Assembly (NCBI RefSeq): GCF_024199795.1
Contig: NZ_JANADK010000001.1
Location: forward strand, 8,918,001-8,982,000
DNA: 64,000 nt
Reading direction: 5' to 3'
Source of the DNA: Bradyrhizobium sp. CCGB01
GTDB taxonomy: Bacteria > Pseudomonadota > Alphaproteobacteria > Rhizobiales > Xanthobacteraceae
Below the pieces are notes generated by a model, which saw only the letters and a program-made list of their open reading frames with translations, did not search any database and was not told the origin of the DNA. Shown here piece after piece: positions 47,810 through 57,658 of this stretch; the first letter of the stretch is position 1, and each line of letters starts with the position of its first letter. The translations under genes and the position numbers were made by a program.

Positions 47810-48445
47810 ATGCCCCACACCTCCGCCCTGCTCGGCTTCGCCCTCGTCTGCCTTGGTCTCGTGCTCACGCCGGGGCCGAACATGATCTATCTGATCTCGC
47901 GCTCGATCACGCAGGGGCCGGCCGCGGGCATCGTCTCGCTCGGCGGGGTGGCGCTCGGCTTCGTGTTCTACATGCTGTGCGCAGCGTTCGGCATCACCGC
48001 GCTCTTGCTCGCCATTCCCTTCGCCTATGACGCGCTGCGTTTCGCCGGCGCGGGCTATCTGCTGTGGCTGGCCTGGCAGGCGGTGAAGCCGGGCGGACGC
48101 TCGCCGTTCCAGGTGAAGCAGCTTGCGATCGACAGCCCGCGCAAATTGTTCGCGATGGGTTTCGTCACCAATCTGCTCAATCCGAAGATCGCGATGCTGT
48201 ATCTGGCGCTGCTGCCGCAGTTCATCGATCCCACCGCCGGCAGCGTGCTGGCGCAGTCGGTGGTGTTAGGGGCGATCCAGATCGCGATCAGCGTCAGCGT
48301 GAATGCGATGATCGCGCTCGCGGCCGGATCGATCGCGCTGTTCCTGACGAGCCGGCCGAGCTGGATGCTGGTGCAGCGCTGGCTGATGGGCACGGTGCTG
48401 GCCGGGCTTGCGGTGCGGATGGCGGTGGAAGCGAAGAAGGTGTGA
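47810..48445 (+). CDS. LysE-family exporter
   Basis: The 211-residue protein has six membrane helices and the LysE/RhtB signature LTPGPNMIYLISRSITQGP near the N-terminus, plus GFVTNLLNPKIAMLYLALLP in the middle. The family exports amino acids or similar small molecules. The ATG at 47810 begins the conserved part; the frame upstream is repeat sequence. Substrate unknown. Confidence 0.9.
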   Translation: MPHTSALLGFALVCLGLVLTPGPNMIYLISRSITQGPAAGIVSLGGVALGFVFYMLCAAFGITALLLAIPFAYDALRFAGAGYLLWLAWQAVKPGGRSPFQVKQLAIDSPRKLFAMGFVTNLLNPKIAMLYLALLPQFIDPTAGSVLAQSVVLGAIQIAISVSVNAMIALAAGSIALFLTSRPSWMLVQRWLMGTVLAGLAVRMAVEAKKV

Positions 48446-48453
48446 AGCACACT

Positions 48454-48556
48454 GTCATGCCCCGGCTTGACCGGGGCATCCAGTACGCCGCAGCCTCTCG
48501 GCTCAATCACCGCTGCCTCTGGAATACTGGGTCGCCCGGTCAAGCCGGGCGACGAC
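48454..48556. repeat. intergenic repeat, family D
   Basis: GTCATGCCCCGGCTTGACCG and GGGCATCCAGTACGCCGCAG on the left; GAATACTGGGTCGCCCGGTC and AAGCCGGGCGACGAC on the right. It lies between the convergent LysE-type and glutathione transferase genes. Confidence 0.85.
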
Positions 48557-48565
48557 ACCGTCAGA

Positions 48566-49192
48566 TCAATCCAGCTTCGCGTCCATGCCCCGCTTCACGG
48601 CCGGGCGCGCCATCAGGGCGTCGTACCAGCGCTTGACGTTGGGAAAATCGGCCAGCTCAACCTTGTGGCGAGGGTGGCGCCAGGCCCAGCCCAGGATGGC
48701 AAAATCGGCAACCGAGAGGTCGCCGGCGACGAAGTCGTGGGCCTCCAGCCGGCGGTCCAGCACGCCATAGAGCCGGCGGGTCTCGGCCATGTAGCGCTTG
48801 AGGCCATAGGCGCGGTCCTGCTCGTTCTCGAGTGCGATGAAATGATGCACCTGGCCGGGCATCGGGCCGAAGCCGCCCATCTGCCACATCAGCCATTCAT
48901 AGACGGGGATACGCGCCGAAAGCGATTTCGGCAGGAATTTGCCGGTCTTTTCGCCGAGATAGAGCAGGATCGCGCCGGACTCGAAGATGCTGACCGGCTT
49001 GCCGTCCGGGCCCTCGGGATCGACGATCGCGGGGATCTTGTTGTTGGGGCTGAGCTTCAGGAACCCCGGCGCCATCTGCTCGCCCTTGGTGATGTTCACC
49101 GGGACCACCTTGTAGGGCAGCCCCATTTCTTCCAGAGCGACCGAGATCTTGCGGCCGTTCGGCGTGTTCCAGGTGTGCAGCTCGATGGTCAT
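48566..49192 (-). CDS. glutathione S-transferase family protein (YfcG-like)
   Basis: The 208-residue cytosolic protein has an N-terminal thioredoxin fold with [31 protein letters not shown] and the glutathione gamma-Glu site [13 protein letters not shown], then the all-helical domain ([30 protein letters not shown]). The Thr-x-Asn-Gly segment and length resemble the Nu-class YfcG proteins with disulfide-bond reductase activity; exact substrate is inferred only. Confidence 0.92.
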   Translation of the reverse strand: MTIELHTWNTPNGRKISVALEEMGLPYKVVPVNITKGEQMAPGFLKLSPNNKIPAIVDPEGPDGKPVSIFESGAILLYLGEKTGKFLPKSLSARIPVYEWLMWQMGGFGPMPGQVHHFIALENEQDRAYGLKRYMAETRRLYGVLDRRLEAHDFVAGDLSVADFAILGWAWRHPRHKVELADFPNVKRWYDALMARPAVKRGMDAKLD

Positions 49193-49377
49193 TTACGCGT
49201 TTCCTTGCCCAGTTTCCTTGCCGAGATATCCGGCATCCACCTACCCCAGAAGGTTGCACCCCCACAACCGGCGGCCCGGGATGGCCGATCCCTCTTGACG
49301 GGAGACGCCCCCTCTGGAATGTCGCGGCCGTCGCGGATAGATTCCGCCACTTCCAAAAATGCTTCCGAGGGACCGCC

Positions 49378-49941
49378 GTGTCGAAATCTGCCTCTCGCGC
49401 CCGCCTGTTCGAAATCATCCGCCGGCGCTCCTTCGGCCGCGGCGAGGTGACGCTCGCGTCGGGCCGCAAGAGCGATTTCTACTTCAACCTGAAGCCGACC
49501 ATGCTCGACCCGGAGGGCGCGACGCTGCTCGCCGAGCTGACCTATGAGGCGCTGAAGGACGACCAGCTCGATTTCATCGGCGGGCTCGAGATGGGCGCGG
49601 TGCCGCTGGCCGGCGCGCTGGCCCAGATCTCCTGGATCAAGGGCCATCCGATCGCGGCGTTCTTCGTGCGCAAGAAGCCGAAGGAGCACGGGGCCAAGCT
49701 CGCGATCGAAGGCCTGCCCAAGGGCGAGACGCTCGAAGGCAAGCGCGTCGTGATCGTCGAGGATGTCACCACCACCGGCGGCTCGGCGATGAAGGCGGTG
49801 GAATCCGTGCGCGAGACCGGCGCCGAGGTCGTTCTGGTGCTGACCATGGTCGACCGCGAGGAAGGCGCCACCGACACGTTCGGCGCCGCGGGCCTGCCGT
49901 TCCGCTCGCTGTACAAGGCGTCGGAGTTCCTGAAGGCTTGA
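49378..49941 (+). CDS. pyrE: orotate phosphoribosyltransferase
   Basis: The 187-residue enzyme makes orotidine monophosphate from orotate and PRPP. It starts at GTG 49378 (GAGGGA before it) and has [41 protein letters not shown] and the PRPP loop [18 protein letters not shown]. With pyrD at the end of the window it belongs to pyrimidine synthesis, although they are 13 kb apart. It lies near the divergent glutathione transferase. Confidence 0.97.
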   Translation: MSKSASRARLFEIIRRRSFGRGEVTLASGRKSDFYFNLKPTMLDPEGATLLAELTYEALKDDQLDFIGGLEMGAVPLAGALAQISWIKGHPIAAFFVRKKPKEHGAKLAIEGLPKGETLEGKRVVIVEDVTTTGGSAMKAVESVRETGAEVVLVLTMVDREEGATDTFGAAGLPFRSLYKASEFLKA

Positions 49942-50148
49942 GACGGCGAAACATTCCTGGCCGTCATGCCCGGGCGTTGCCCGGAAGCAACCATCCGTCG
50001 GAAGTTGTGCCTGGCCTTAAAGAGGTCACCGCCTCGACTTGAAACCGCCTCCGCGCAACTGCTCATTTACCATCCCGCATTATGGTGAATCAGGCGCCGA
50101 GACCCCGAAAGGTCCCGGCCGATTCAGTAGCGTTCGGTGGAGTGAGCA

Positions 50149-50973
50149 TTGCGTACAAAGTTGTCCCATGCGCGGCAGCAACGTCGCGCGACGCTTGTAG
50201 CCGCCATTCTGGCAGCACCGCTGCTTGCGGCGCCGGCCCCGGTTTCGGCTGAGGGCCTGTTCGACTTCTTCTTCGGCGGCATGCAGCAGCAGCGGCCGCA
50301 GCGTGAGGTGCCGCATCAGGCGAACTCCTACGCCGATCCCTTCACCGGCCAGCAAAATGCCGCAACCTCGCCATATGTGCCGCCGACACGCGCGGCGGCG
50401 GCCGGCGGCTCGGGCCCGGCCTTCTGCGTGCGCAGCTGCGACGGCAAATATTTTCCGCTGATGCGCGGCCTCACCTCGCCCGCGCAGATGTGTCAGGCCT
50501 TCTGTCCCGCCAGCGCGACCAAGGTCTATTTCGGTTCTTCGATCGACGGCGCCGCTTCGCAGACCGGAGAGCGCTACGCCGACAGCGAGAACGCCTTCGC
50601 CTATCGCAAGGCGCTGCGCGCCGACTGCACCTGCAACGGCCGCGAGCCGGTCGGCCTCGCCCCGGTCGATCTCGCGCTGGATTCCTCGCTGAAAGCCGGC
50701 GACGTGATCGCGACCAGCGACGGCCTCGTCGCCTATACCGGCATTCGCGTCGGCAATGACCAGGCTGCGGACTTCACCCCTGTGGCCTCCTACCCCGGCC
50801 TCACCGCGCAGGTCCGCGCGCGCCTCGGCGAAATGAAGGTGGCGCCGGTGCGCGCAGAGACGGTGGCGGCAGATGCGCCGACGTCGACCGAGATCATGCG
50901 CGAGGCGCTGCCCGACGTGACGGTGCCGAAGACACCGGCGCAGAAGCCGGCGAAGCGGGCGGGATTGGATTAA
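50149..50973 (+). CDS. secreted DUF2865 protein
   Basis: The 274-residue protein has a signal peptide (about 14-34, LVAAILAAPLLAAPAPVSAE), a Gln/Pro-rich stretch, then the DUF2865 Cys-rich core FCVRSCDGKYFPLMRG, MCQAFCPASATKVYFG and a CTCNGREP pair. Disulfides in the periplasm are likely. The start is TTG at 50149, supported by GGTGGAG a few bases upstream; no ATG is available before the signal peptide. Function unknown. Confidence 0.85.
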   Translation: MRTKLSHARQQRRATLVAAILAAPLLAAPAPVSAEGLFDFFFGGMQQQRPQREVPHQANSYADPFTGQQNAATSPYVPPTRAAAAGGSGPAFCVRSCDGKYFPLMRGLTSPAQMCQAFCPASATKVYFGSSIDGAASQTGERYADSENAFAYRKALRADCTCNGREPVGLAPVDLALDSSLKAGDVIATSDGLVAYTGIRVGNDQAADFTPVASYPGLTAQVRARLGEMKVAPVRAETVAADAPTSTEIMREALPDVTVPKTPAQKPAKRAGLD

Positions 50974-50990
50974 GTCTCAACTGCATCCAA

Positions 50991-51079
50991 GTCGTCATTG
51001 CGAGCGCAGCGAAGCAATCCAGAAATGTCTCCGCGGAGGCACTCTGGATTGCTTCGTCGCTTCGCTCCTCCCAATGACG
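50991..51079. repeat. intergenic inverted repeat, family B
   Basis: GTCGTCATTGCGAGCGCAGC and AAGCAATCCAGAAATG on the left; CTCTGGATTGCTTCG and CGCTCCTCCCAATGACGG on the right. It is a sister of the element at 10547-10631. Confidence 0.85.
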
Positions 51080-51091
51080 GAGGTTGCGGCA

Positions 51092-51523
51092 CTACCTCCC
51101 GATGATCACCCCGATCACGTTCGGCGCGGCCAGATATTTCTCCTCGATCGCCGCACGCGCGGCGGCGCGGTTGTCCTGAGTCAGCAGGCCGCGCTTCTCG
51201 GCCAGGATCATCCAGCAGAAGCCCCACCAGTCGGTGAGCATGCCGATCTCGCCTATGAGGTCGTAACCCTGCTCGGCTGCGAAGATGCGCGCATGCGCTT
51301 CGTCCAGCGTATCGAGGAACAAATGATCCTCGGCCGAGAACAGATCGTCGCTGACGTCGTCGATGGTGTAGCCCCAGATCGACTGGCAAACCGCGTTGAA
51401 CTCGCGGTCGAACTGGTCGTCATCGACCGCATAGCGGCGCGCCGCCTGATGCAGCCGCGACAGCGAGCGCGCGAAATCGGCGATCCGGGTGAGGGCAAAT
51501 TGATCGAAGGCGATGGTGGACAT
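51092..51523 (-). CDS. hypothetical cytosolic protein
   Basis: The 143-residue acidic protein starts MSTIAFDQFALTRIADFARS, with a GCGAGGA ribosome site before the ATG at 51523. It is largely alpha-helical, has no signal or membrane segment, and contains WGYTIDDVSDDLFSAEDH and MLTDWWGFCWMIL. I recognise no family. It follows a long non-coding stretch. Confidence 0.65.
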   Translation of the reverse strand: MSTIAFDQFALTRIADFARSLSRLHQAARRYAVDDDQFDREFNAVCQSIWGYTIDDVSDDLFSAEDHLFLDTLDEAHARIFAAEQGYDLIGEIGMLTDWWGFCWMILAEKRGLLTQDNRAAARAAIEEKYLAAPNVIGVIIGR

Positions 51524-51903
51524 GTAGTCCTCGCAAAGTCTGACAGACGCTAAATATGGTGTCGGCAACGCGCCGAATCACAATGATATATCAAAGACTT
51601 GCTAAAGTGTTCTTAATTTGTTCGGATGCCGGGCGACAATACGGTCGTGATGATCCGCATGCGGAACGCGGAATCAAAAGGGGCCGCCTTGCAGCGACCC
51701 CTTGCCGGTTACAATCTTGTTCGGGATGCGAAATGCCAGCCCCGGCGAGTGTCAAATTAGTGGCGGCAATCGACTAAATCGACTCCGGACAAGTACTGAA
51801 CGTAACACTGTCCTAATTTCCGTTAACCACACGTCCTGATGGGGCCGGCAGTTGAGAATTGAGGCCCGATGGAACCGGTTGGCGCGCCTGCGCGGCACGA
51901 ATC
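51524..51903. other. 380-base non-coding region with a hairpin at 51672-51703
   Basis: This A/T-richer stretch lies between the small minus-strand gene and pdeM and holds no credible gene. The only clear structure is the terminator-like hairpin described separately. A TTGACA on the minus strand at 51750-51755 lacks a convincing -10 partner. Confidence 0.5.
51672..51703 (-). terminator. Rho-independent terminator-like hairpin, minus strand
   Basis: On the minus strand AAGGGG-x-CGC faces GCG-x-CCCCTT around a six-base loop, followed by TTTGATT. It could end transcription coming from pdeM, whose stop is about 200 bases upstream, or belong to a small RNA. Confidence 0.5.
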
Positions 51904-52575
51904 TCAATAACAGCGCGAGGCCGCGATGGCGTGGACGCGGCGGTCACCAAGCAGATGGGCGACAAAGCCGTTCTTCGGAAAAATCTTTGCGAACGCGGCG
52001 TCGCGAATGCTGAGGCCGCCGGCGTAGGCGCCGAAGGCGGGCATCACAGCACGCATCCCGTCACTGGCGAAGCAGCGGCGCTCCATCGAGCGGCCGCGCG
52101 CGGAGACGCGCGCCTTCGGATGCAGATGGCCGGCAATCTCGCCGGCTGCACCGGTCGGCTCATGACGGAAAGTGATCGGGCCGATCGCGACTTCGTCGGC
52201 GATGGTCCCGCCCAGATCGCGCGGCAGCATCGGATCGTGATTGCCCGAGATCCAGATCCAGTCGCGGCCGGTCTGGAGCACGGCAACGGCATCGCGATCC
52301 TCAGGCGACAACCGCTCATGCGCGGTGCGGTCGTGAAAACTGTCGCCAAGCGCGATGATCACACGAGGGTTGTGGTGCGTGACGACGGCGGCGAGACGGC
52401 TGAGCGTTGCGAGCGTATCATAGGGCGGCAGCAGCACGCCGCGCGTCGCGAAGCTGGAACCTTTTTCCAGATGCAGGTCGGAAACGACGAGCAGGCGCTG
52501 CTCTTCCCAGAACAGCGCGCCGGAGAGATCGGCAGCGAAGGTCACATCGCTGATGGTGACTCTGGAAACGCGCAT
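51904..52575 (-). CDS. pdeM: ligase-associated DNA damage response endonuclease PdeM
   Basis: The 223-residue calcineurin-like phosphoesterase has the metal motifs VVSDLHLEKG (DxH), ALGDSFHD (GDxxH-like), GNHD in WISGNHDPML and the late histidines GEIAGHLHPKA, matching PdeM of the ligase-associated repair cluster. It lies 53 bases after the Lhr-type helicase on the same strand, and the exonuclease and ligase lie 5 kb away. ATG 52575 has AGGAG/GAGG upstream; a GTG 13 codons earlier is possible. Confidence 0.93.
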   Translation of the reverse strand: MRVSRVTISDVTFAADLSGALFWEEQRLLVVSDLHLEKGSSFATRGVLLPPYDTLATLSRLAAVVTHHNPRVIIALGDSFHDRTAHERLSPEDRDAVAVLQTGRDWIWISGNHDPMLPRDLGGTIADEVAIGPITFRHEPTGAAGEIAGHLHPKARVSARGRSMERRCFASDGMRAVMPAFGAYAGGLSIRDAAFAKIFPKNGFVAHLLGDRRVHAIAASRCY

Positions 52576-52628
52576 GTCCTCGACATCTCCTGAAACCAGC
52601 GCGCCTGCCGTCACGTCAAGACCTGCTC

Positions 52629-55205
52629 TTATCCCATCGCCTCTTTGACCAGCTCGTCGGCGGCTTCCGCCAAGAGCTCGTCTCCAGCTTCGCCATAGAC
52701 TGACTCGCGGCCGATTTCCAGCATCACGGGCACGGCGAGCGGGGAGACATGGTCGAGTTCCCGATGCGTGATGCGGCCGTGGATGCGGCCGAGCATGTCG
52801 CCGAGGCGGCGCAGATCGAGCAGGCCGGTGGCGGCGTCGGCGCGAGCGGCTCGCAACAGCACGTGGTCGGCCTGATGCTTGCGCAGGACGTCGTAGACGA
52901 GATCGGTCGAGAACAGCACCTGGCGCCGGCTCTTCTCCTCGCTGGTGAAGCGGCGCTCGATCAGGCCGGAGATCAGCGCGCAGTTGCGGAAGGTGCGCTT
53001 CATCAACGCGGATTCGGCGAGCCAGGCTTCGAGATCGTCCCCGAGCATATCAGGGTTGAACAGTGCATCGAGATCGAGCTGGCCGTTGCGGATCATGAAG
53101 GAGGCATCGCCCAGCCCCCAGATCGCCACCGCGTATTCGTTGGCGACGAAGCCGAGCGGCCGGCCACGGGCACGCTCCAGCCGCCGCGTCAGCAGCATGC
53201 CGAGCGTCTGGTGCGCGAGCCGGCCTTCAAAGGGATAGCAGATGAGATAATGCTTGTTGCCGCGTGGAAAGGTCTCGACCAGCAGTTCGCGCACGCCGGG
53301 CACGCGCGAGACGTCCCTTTGCAGCGACAGCCAGTCGCGCACCTGCTCGGGCAGGCCATTCCATGCGCGGCGGTCGTCGAGCAGACGGCGCACGCGTTCG
53401 GCAAGATAGGTCGAGAGCGGAAACTTACCGCCCATATAGGACGGCACCTTCGGATCCTTGTCGTTGGCGCGGGAGACGTAGACCTGGTCCTCGGCCAGCG
53501 CCTCGTAGCGCACCACCTCGCCGCCGAACACAAAGGTGTCACCGGCGGTCAGGCCCTCGATGAAATATTCCTCGATCTCACCGAGCACGCGGCCACCGCG
53601 CGCGATCGCGCCGGTCGATCCGGTGCCGGTGGAACGGCCGCGCACCAGCCGCACCTTCAGCATCGGCTCCTCGACGATGGTGCCGACGTTGAGGCGGTAG
53701 CTCTGCCGCACCTTCGGATTGGCGACACGCCAGCGCCCTTCCTTGTCCTGCTTGATGCGGGCGAAGCGCTCATAGGTTTTCAGCGCGTAGCCGCCGGAGG
53801 CGACGAAATCGACGACGTCGTCGAAATCCTGCCGCGAGAGGTTTGCGTAGGGCGCCGCCGACCGCACCTCATCGTAGAGATCATCGCTATAGAACGGCTC
53901 GCCGCAGGCGCAGCCGAGCACGTGCTGGGCCAGCACGTCGAGCGCGCCGGTGCGCAAGGGCGGCGTGTCCTGCGCATTCTCGGCGATGGCATCGATGGCG
54001 ACGCGACACTCCAAGACCTCGAAACGGTTGGCCGGCACCAGCACGGCGCGCGAGGCTTCGTCGAGACGGTGGTTGGCGCGGCCGATCCGCTGCATCAGGC
54101 GCGAGGAGCCCTTGGGCGCCCCGATATTGACGACGAGATCGACATCGCCCCAGTCGACGCCGAGGTCGAGCGACGAGGTGCAGACCACGCCGCGCAGCCT
54201 GCCCGCGGACATCGCGTCCTCGACCTTGCGGCGCTGGGCGACGTCGAGCGAGCCGTGATGCAGCGCGATCGCGAGATTGTCGTCGTTCATGCTCCAGAGA
54301 TTCTGGAACAGCATCTCGGCCTGGCTGCGGGTGTTGACGAAGACGAGCGTGGTCCTGTTCGCCTTGATCAGCTCGTAGATTTCGGGAAGCGCGTGGCGCG
54401 CGCTGTGGCCGGCCCAGGGCAGGCGCTCGCGCGTGTCCAGCATCTCGACCAGCGGCGGCGCGGCGCCGCCGGCGATGACGATGTCGGCCGATTCGGCTTT
54501 GTCCTTGGGTTGCGGCACGAGAAAGCGCGCGAGCGATTCCGGTTCGGCCACGGTCGCGGACAGACCGATCGCGCGCAGCTGCGGCGCCAGCCGCCACAGC
54601 CGCGAAAGCCCCAGCGAGAGCAGATCGCCGCGCTTGGACGTCACCAGCGCGTGGAGCTCGTCGAGCACGATGCGTCTCAGCGAGGAGAACAGGGACGGCG
54701 CGTCGTCGGAGGAAAGCAGCAGCGCGAGCTGCTCAGGCGTCGTCAGCAGGATATCGGGCGGATAGCGCCGCTGGCGCTGGCGCCGCGACACCGGCGTGTC
54801 GCCGGTGCGGGTCTCGGCCTTGATCGGCAGCCCCATCTCGGCAATGGGACGCTCGAGGTTGCGGGCGATATCCACCGCGAGCGCCTTGAGCGGTGAGATG
54901 TAGAGGGTGTGGAGGCCGCCGGCGCGGCGAACATCGCGGCCGGTGGAAAGGAAGCTTTTCTTCGCGCCGGTGTCCCGCTCGATCGCCTGGGTCGACAGCT
55001 CCACCAGCGTCGGCAGAAATCCCGCCAGCGTCTTGCCGGCGCCGGTGGGCGCGATCAGCAGCGCCGAGCGGTCCTCGCGCGCCTTCTCCAGCAGCGCCAA
55101 TTGATGCGCGCGCGGCTCCCAGCCGCGGCCCGCGAACCACGCCTGGAAGCGGTCGGGCAGTAGCGCTGGCGTCCGGGCCGGGGATTTGAGGATGCGGGGC
55201 GGCAC
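52629..55205 (-). CDS. ligase-associated DExH helicase (Lhr-core type)
   Basis: The 858-residue superfamily 2 helicase has motif I LIAPTGAGKTLAGFLPTL, II DELHALV, and the Lhr-type motif V/VI QRIGRANHRLDEASRAVLVP, followed by a winged-helix and Lhr C-terminal region (YEALAEDQVYVSRA, GMLLTRRLERARGRPLGF). It is annotated as ligase-associated in relatives and sits directly upstream of pdeM. GTG 55205 is chosen because further upstream the frame runs into a repeat at 55255-55350; no strong ribosome site was found, so the start is uncertain. Confidence 0.92.
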   Translation of the reverse strand: MPPRILKSPARTPALLPDRFQAWFAGRGWEPRAHQLALLEKAREDRSALLIAPTGAGKTLAGFLPTLVELSTQAIERDTGAKKSFLSTGRDVRRAGGLHTLYISPLKALAVDIARNLERPIAEMGLPIKAETRTGDTPVSRRQRQRRYPPDILLTTPEQLALLLSSDDAPSLFSSLRRIVLDELHALVTSKRGDLLSLGLSRLWRLAPQLRAIGLSATVAEPESLARFLVPQPKDKAESADIVIAGGAAPPLVEMLDTRERLPWAGHSARHALPEIYELIKANRTTLVFVNTRSQAEMLFQNLWSMNDDNLAIALHHGSLDVAQRRKVEDAMSAGRLRGVVCTSSLDLGVDWGDVDLVVNIGAPKGSSRLMQRIGRANHRLDEASRAVLVPANRFEVLECRVAIDAIAENAQDTPPLRTGALDVLAQHVLGCACGEPFYSDDLYDEVRSAAPYANLSRQDFDDVVDFVASGGYALKTYERFARIKQDKEGRWRVANPKVRQSYRLNVGTIVEEPMLKVRLVRGRSTGTGSTGAIARGGRVLGEIEEYFIEGLTAGDTFVFGGEVVRYEALAEDQVYVSRANDKDPKVPSYMGGKFPLSTYLAERVRRLLDDRRAWNGLPEQVRDWLSLQRDVSRVPGVRELLVETFPRGNKHYLICYPFEGRLAHQTLGMLLTRRLERARGRPLGFVANEYAVAIWGLGDASFMIRNGQLDLDALFNPDMLGDDLEAWLAESALMKRTFRNCALISGLIERRFTSEEKSRRQVLFSTDLVYDVLRKHQADHVLLRAARADAATGLLDLRRLGDMLGRIHGRITHRELDHVSPLAVPVMLEIGRESVYGEAGDELLAEAADELVKEAMG

Positions 55206-55254
55206 GGCATCACAGGTAAGCCGTGGGGGTGGGTTCGTCGAGGGGTGGGGCTCT

Positions 55255-55350
55255 CGTAGGGTGGGCAAAGCGAAGCGTGCCCACCATCCGCACCCGGTTG
55301 CCCGGGGAGGTGGTGGGCACGGCGCAAGGGCGCCTTTGCCCACCCTACGG
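55255..55350. repeat. intergenic inverted repeat, family G (CGTAGGGTGGGCAAAGC type)
   Basis: CGTAGGGTGGGCAAAGCGAA faces GGCGCCTTTGCCCACCCTACG; inner arms are GTGCCCACCA and TGGTGGGCAC. It separates the helicase gene from the substrate-binding protein gene. Confidence 0.88.
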
Positions 55351-55371
55351 CATCTCGATCGAGGAAAGACC

Positions 55372-56601
55372 CTACTCCGACATCGGCTTGTCGGAGATGT
55401 CCCAGTCCTTGCCGGTGAAGGTGGAGATGAAGAGCGTCTTCATCGGCGTGTAGTCCTCCGGCGTGTAGCTGTAGGTGACGCCGTCGAGGAAATAGGGCGA
55501 GTGGAAGCCGGCGAGAGTCGAGGCCTGCTTCAGCACGTTGGCACGGGTGAGATCGTCGCCGCAGCGGCGCAGGATCTCACCCATGGTCACGGCCTGGCCG
55601 TAGCCGGCGAAGGCGATGGTGTTGTCGGGGTCGATGGCCGGCGTGTACTTCTTGCGCAGCTCCTCGAACGCCATCACGTCCGGATCCTTCTCCCATTTGG
55701 GCAGGCCGACTTCCTTGTTGTAGCGGATGGCGACGATGCCGGCCGCGTTCTCGATGCCGGCAGCATTGAGGATCGAGCGGCCGGTCGAGCCGGCCGACAA
55801 CAGCTGCAGCGGCTTCCAGCCGAGCTCGGCCACCTTGCGGATCGACTGCGACGACGCCTTGCCGGTGGAGATGTTGTAGAAGACGTCCGCGCCCGACTTC
55901 GAGAGATTGATGAGCTGGGAATCGACGGTCGGCTCGGTGAGATCGTAGGTCTGCTCCATGATCACCTGCGCGGTGCCGCCGGCGTCGGCCAACACCTTCT
56001 TGAACGGGCCCAGGAAGTCACGGCCAAAGTCGTCGTTCTGATAGAGGATGCCGATCTTGGCGTTCGGCTTCACGGCGACGACGTGCCGCGCCAGGATGCG
56101 CGCCTCGGTCGGATAGAGCGGCAGGCCCGCCATCGTCCACTTGAACTCTTTCGGATTGTTCCACTTCGACGCACCGGTGTTGAGCAGCAGCTGCGGCACG
56201 CCCTTGGAGTTGAGATATTTGTGCACGGCGGTCTGCGGCGCGGTACCGAGCGAGCCGTAGAGCGCCAGCACCTCTTCCTGCTCGACCAGGCGCCGCGTTG
56301 CCTCGACGCATTTCGGCGCGCTGTAGGCGTCGTCCATGGTGAGGAATTTGATCTTGCGCCCGTTGATGCCGCCCTTCTCGTTCAGCATCTGGAAATAGGC
56401 TTCGCCGATGCGGCCCAGTACGCCATAGAGCGAGCCGGGGCCGGAATGCGGCACGGTCTGCCCGATCTTGATCTCGGTGTCGCTGGCGCCCGCATCATAT
56501 TTCTTCTCCGCGGCCCAGACATACGGAGCGGGCAATGTGGATGCGGCGATGGTTGCAAGCGCGCCGGCGCTGAAATCGCGCCGTGATGGATTCTTTGTCA
56601 T
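55372..56601 (-). CDS. ABC transporter substrate-binding protein (branched-chain amino acid type), orphan
   Basis: The 409-residue protein begins MTKNPSRRDFSAGALATIAA, a twin-arginine signal, and continues as a type-1 periplasmic binding protein (TEIKIGQTVPHSGPGSLYGV, ARHVVAVKPNAKIGILYQND, NTIAFAGYGQAVTMGEIL). The ATG at 56601 follows GGGAG. No permease or ATPase is adjacent, so it may work with a distant transporter. It interrupts the ligase-associated repair genes but has no evident role there. Confidence 0.9.
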   Translation of the reverse strand: MTKNPSRRDFSAGALATIAASTLPAPYVWAAEKKYDAGASDTEIKIGQTVPHSGPGSLYGVLGRIGEAYFQMLNEKGGINGRKIKFLTMDDAYSAPKCVEATRRLVEQEEVLALYGSLGTAPQTAVHKYLNSKGVPQLLLNTGASKWNNPKEFKWTMAGLPLYPTEARILARHVVAVKPNAKIGILYQNDDFGRDFLGPFKKVLADAGGTAQVIMEQTYDLTEPTVDSQLINLSKSGADVFYNISTGKASSQSIRKVAELGWKPLQLLSAGSTGRSILNAAGIENAAGIVAIRYNKEVGLPKWEKDPDVMAFEELRKKYTPAIDPDNTIAFAGYGQAVTMGEILRRCGDDLTRANVLKQASTLAGFHSPYFLDGVTYSYTPEDYTPMKTLFISTFTGKDWDISDKPMSE

Positions 56602-56716
56602 TATTTGTTTCTCCCTGATGCGCGCATTGTGCTGGCATCGCCGCACGGCTCGCAAGTGGGAAGTCATTGCTTTGCGACGCAATGACGCTCAAATCGCAGG
56701 ATGTTAGCGCCTAGAC

Positions 56717-57643
56717 TCAAGTTTTTTCGGCGACGACGACGAGGCCGCGCACCGGCTGGTTGTTCTCGTTGCGCGGCGAGGCCGGCTCCAGTGTGAGGAG
56801 CTTGAGACCGACCTTCGCCATCACGTCGCGCACATATTCCACCGAATGGGCATAGCGCAGGCCTTCGCCAAGCACGATGCCGCTGCCGTCATGCGTCTCC
56901 AGCGTGAAGGCGAGCACGCCGCCGGATACGAGCACGCGTCTGGCTTCGCCGAGCACCGGTGCGAGATCGGAGAGGTAGACGAACGCATCCGCGGCGACGA
57001 CGAGGTTCGCGCTCGCATCACCCTTGGCGCGCAGGCCTTCGATCATGTCGGCGACCTCGAGCTCGGCATAGAGGTTCGTCGCGCGCGCCTCCTTGATCAT
57101 GCCGGGCGATAGATCGATGCCGATGAAATGATCGACCTGTCTGGCGAAAGCCGCCGCCGCAAGCCCGGTGCCGCAGCCGAGATCGATGGTGCGCTTGAAG
57201 AAGGCCGGCTTCTTCGCGGCGACGCGCGCGGCCAGCACCGCCTTGAAGATCAGGCTGGGGGCGCGATAGCCGAGATCGTTGATCAACGTGTGCTCGAAGC
57301 GCGGCGCGTATTGGTCGAACAAGGCCTGCACATAGGCTTTTGGCATTTCCGACAACTGCGCATCGCCGAGTCGCATGAGATGCAGGTGGGCGCCGTGCTG
57401 GTCATCGGGATCGGAGCGGAGCGCTTCGCGGAACGCCGCGATCGCCTTGTCGCGCTCGCCGAGCTGCTGACGGATTTCGCCGAGCGTGAACCAGGCCGAG
57501 GTGAAGTTCGGCGCCAGCTCAATCGCCTGCTCGATGAGGTCGGCGGCGGCGGGCAGATCGCCCTTGAGCTGGAGGTCGCGCGCGAACTCGAAGCGGCGGT
57601 CGGCCATGAGATCGCCGGAGGTCAGGAACAGGCGCAGGGGCAT
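56717..57643 (-). CDS. TPR-repeat class I methyltransferase
   Basis: The 308-residue protein has N-terminal TPR-like helices (DLPAAADLIEQAIELAPNFT, then LGERDKAIAAFREALRSDP) and a SAM-dependent methyltransferase domain with motif I IDLGCGTGLAAAAFA and DLSPGMIKEA, NLVVAADAFVYLSDL and VLVSGGVLAFTLE. The ATG at 57643 starts a conserved-looking N-terminus. Substrate unknown. It is divergent from the exonuclease-ligase pair, so it may share control with it. Confidence 0.85.
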   Translation of the reverse strand: MPLRLFLTSGDLMADRRFEFARDLQLKGDLPAAADLIEQAIELAPNFTSAWFTLGEIRQQLGERDKAIAAFREALRSDPDDQHGAHLHLMRLGDAQLSEMPKAYVQALFDQYAPRFEHTLINDLGYRAPSLIFKAVLAARVAAKKPAFFKRTIDLGCGTGLAAAAFARQVDHFIGIDLSPGMIKEARATNLYAELEVADMIEGLRAKGDASANLVVAADAFVYLSDLAPVLGEARRVLVSGGVLAFTLETHDGSGIVLGEGLRYAHSVEYVRDVMAKVGLKLLTLEPASPRNENNQPVRGLVVVAEKT

Positions 57644-57658
57644 TGGGAACCGAGGACT

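Noticed and set aside
51720..51760. Possible small RNA promoter (TTGACA) on the minus strand
   Set aside because: The -10 region at 17-18 bases spacing is poor and the transcript to the hairpin would be only about 50 bases.
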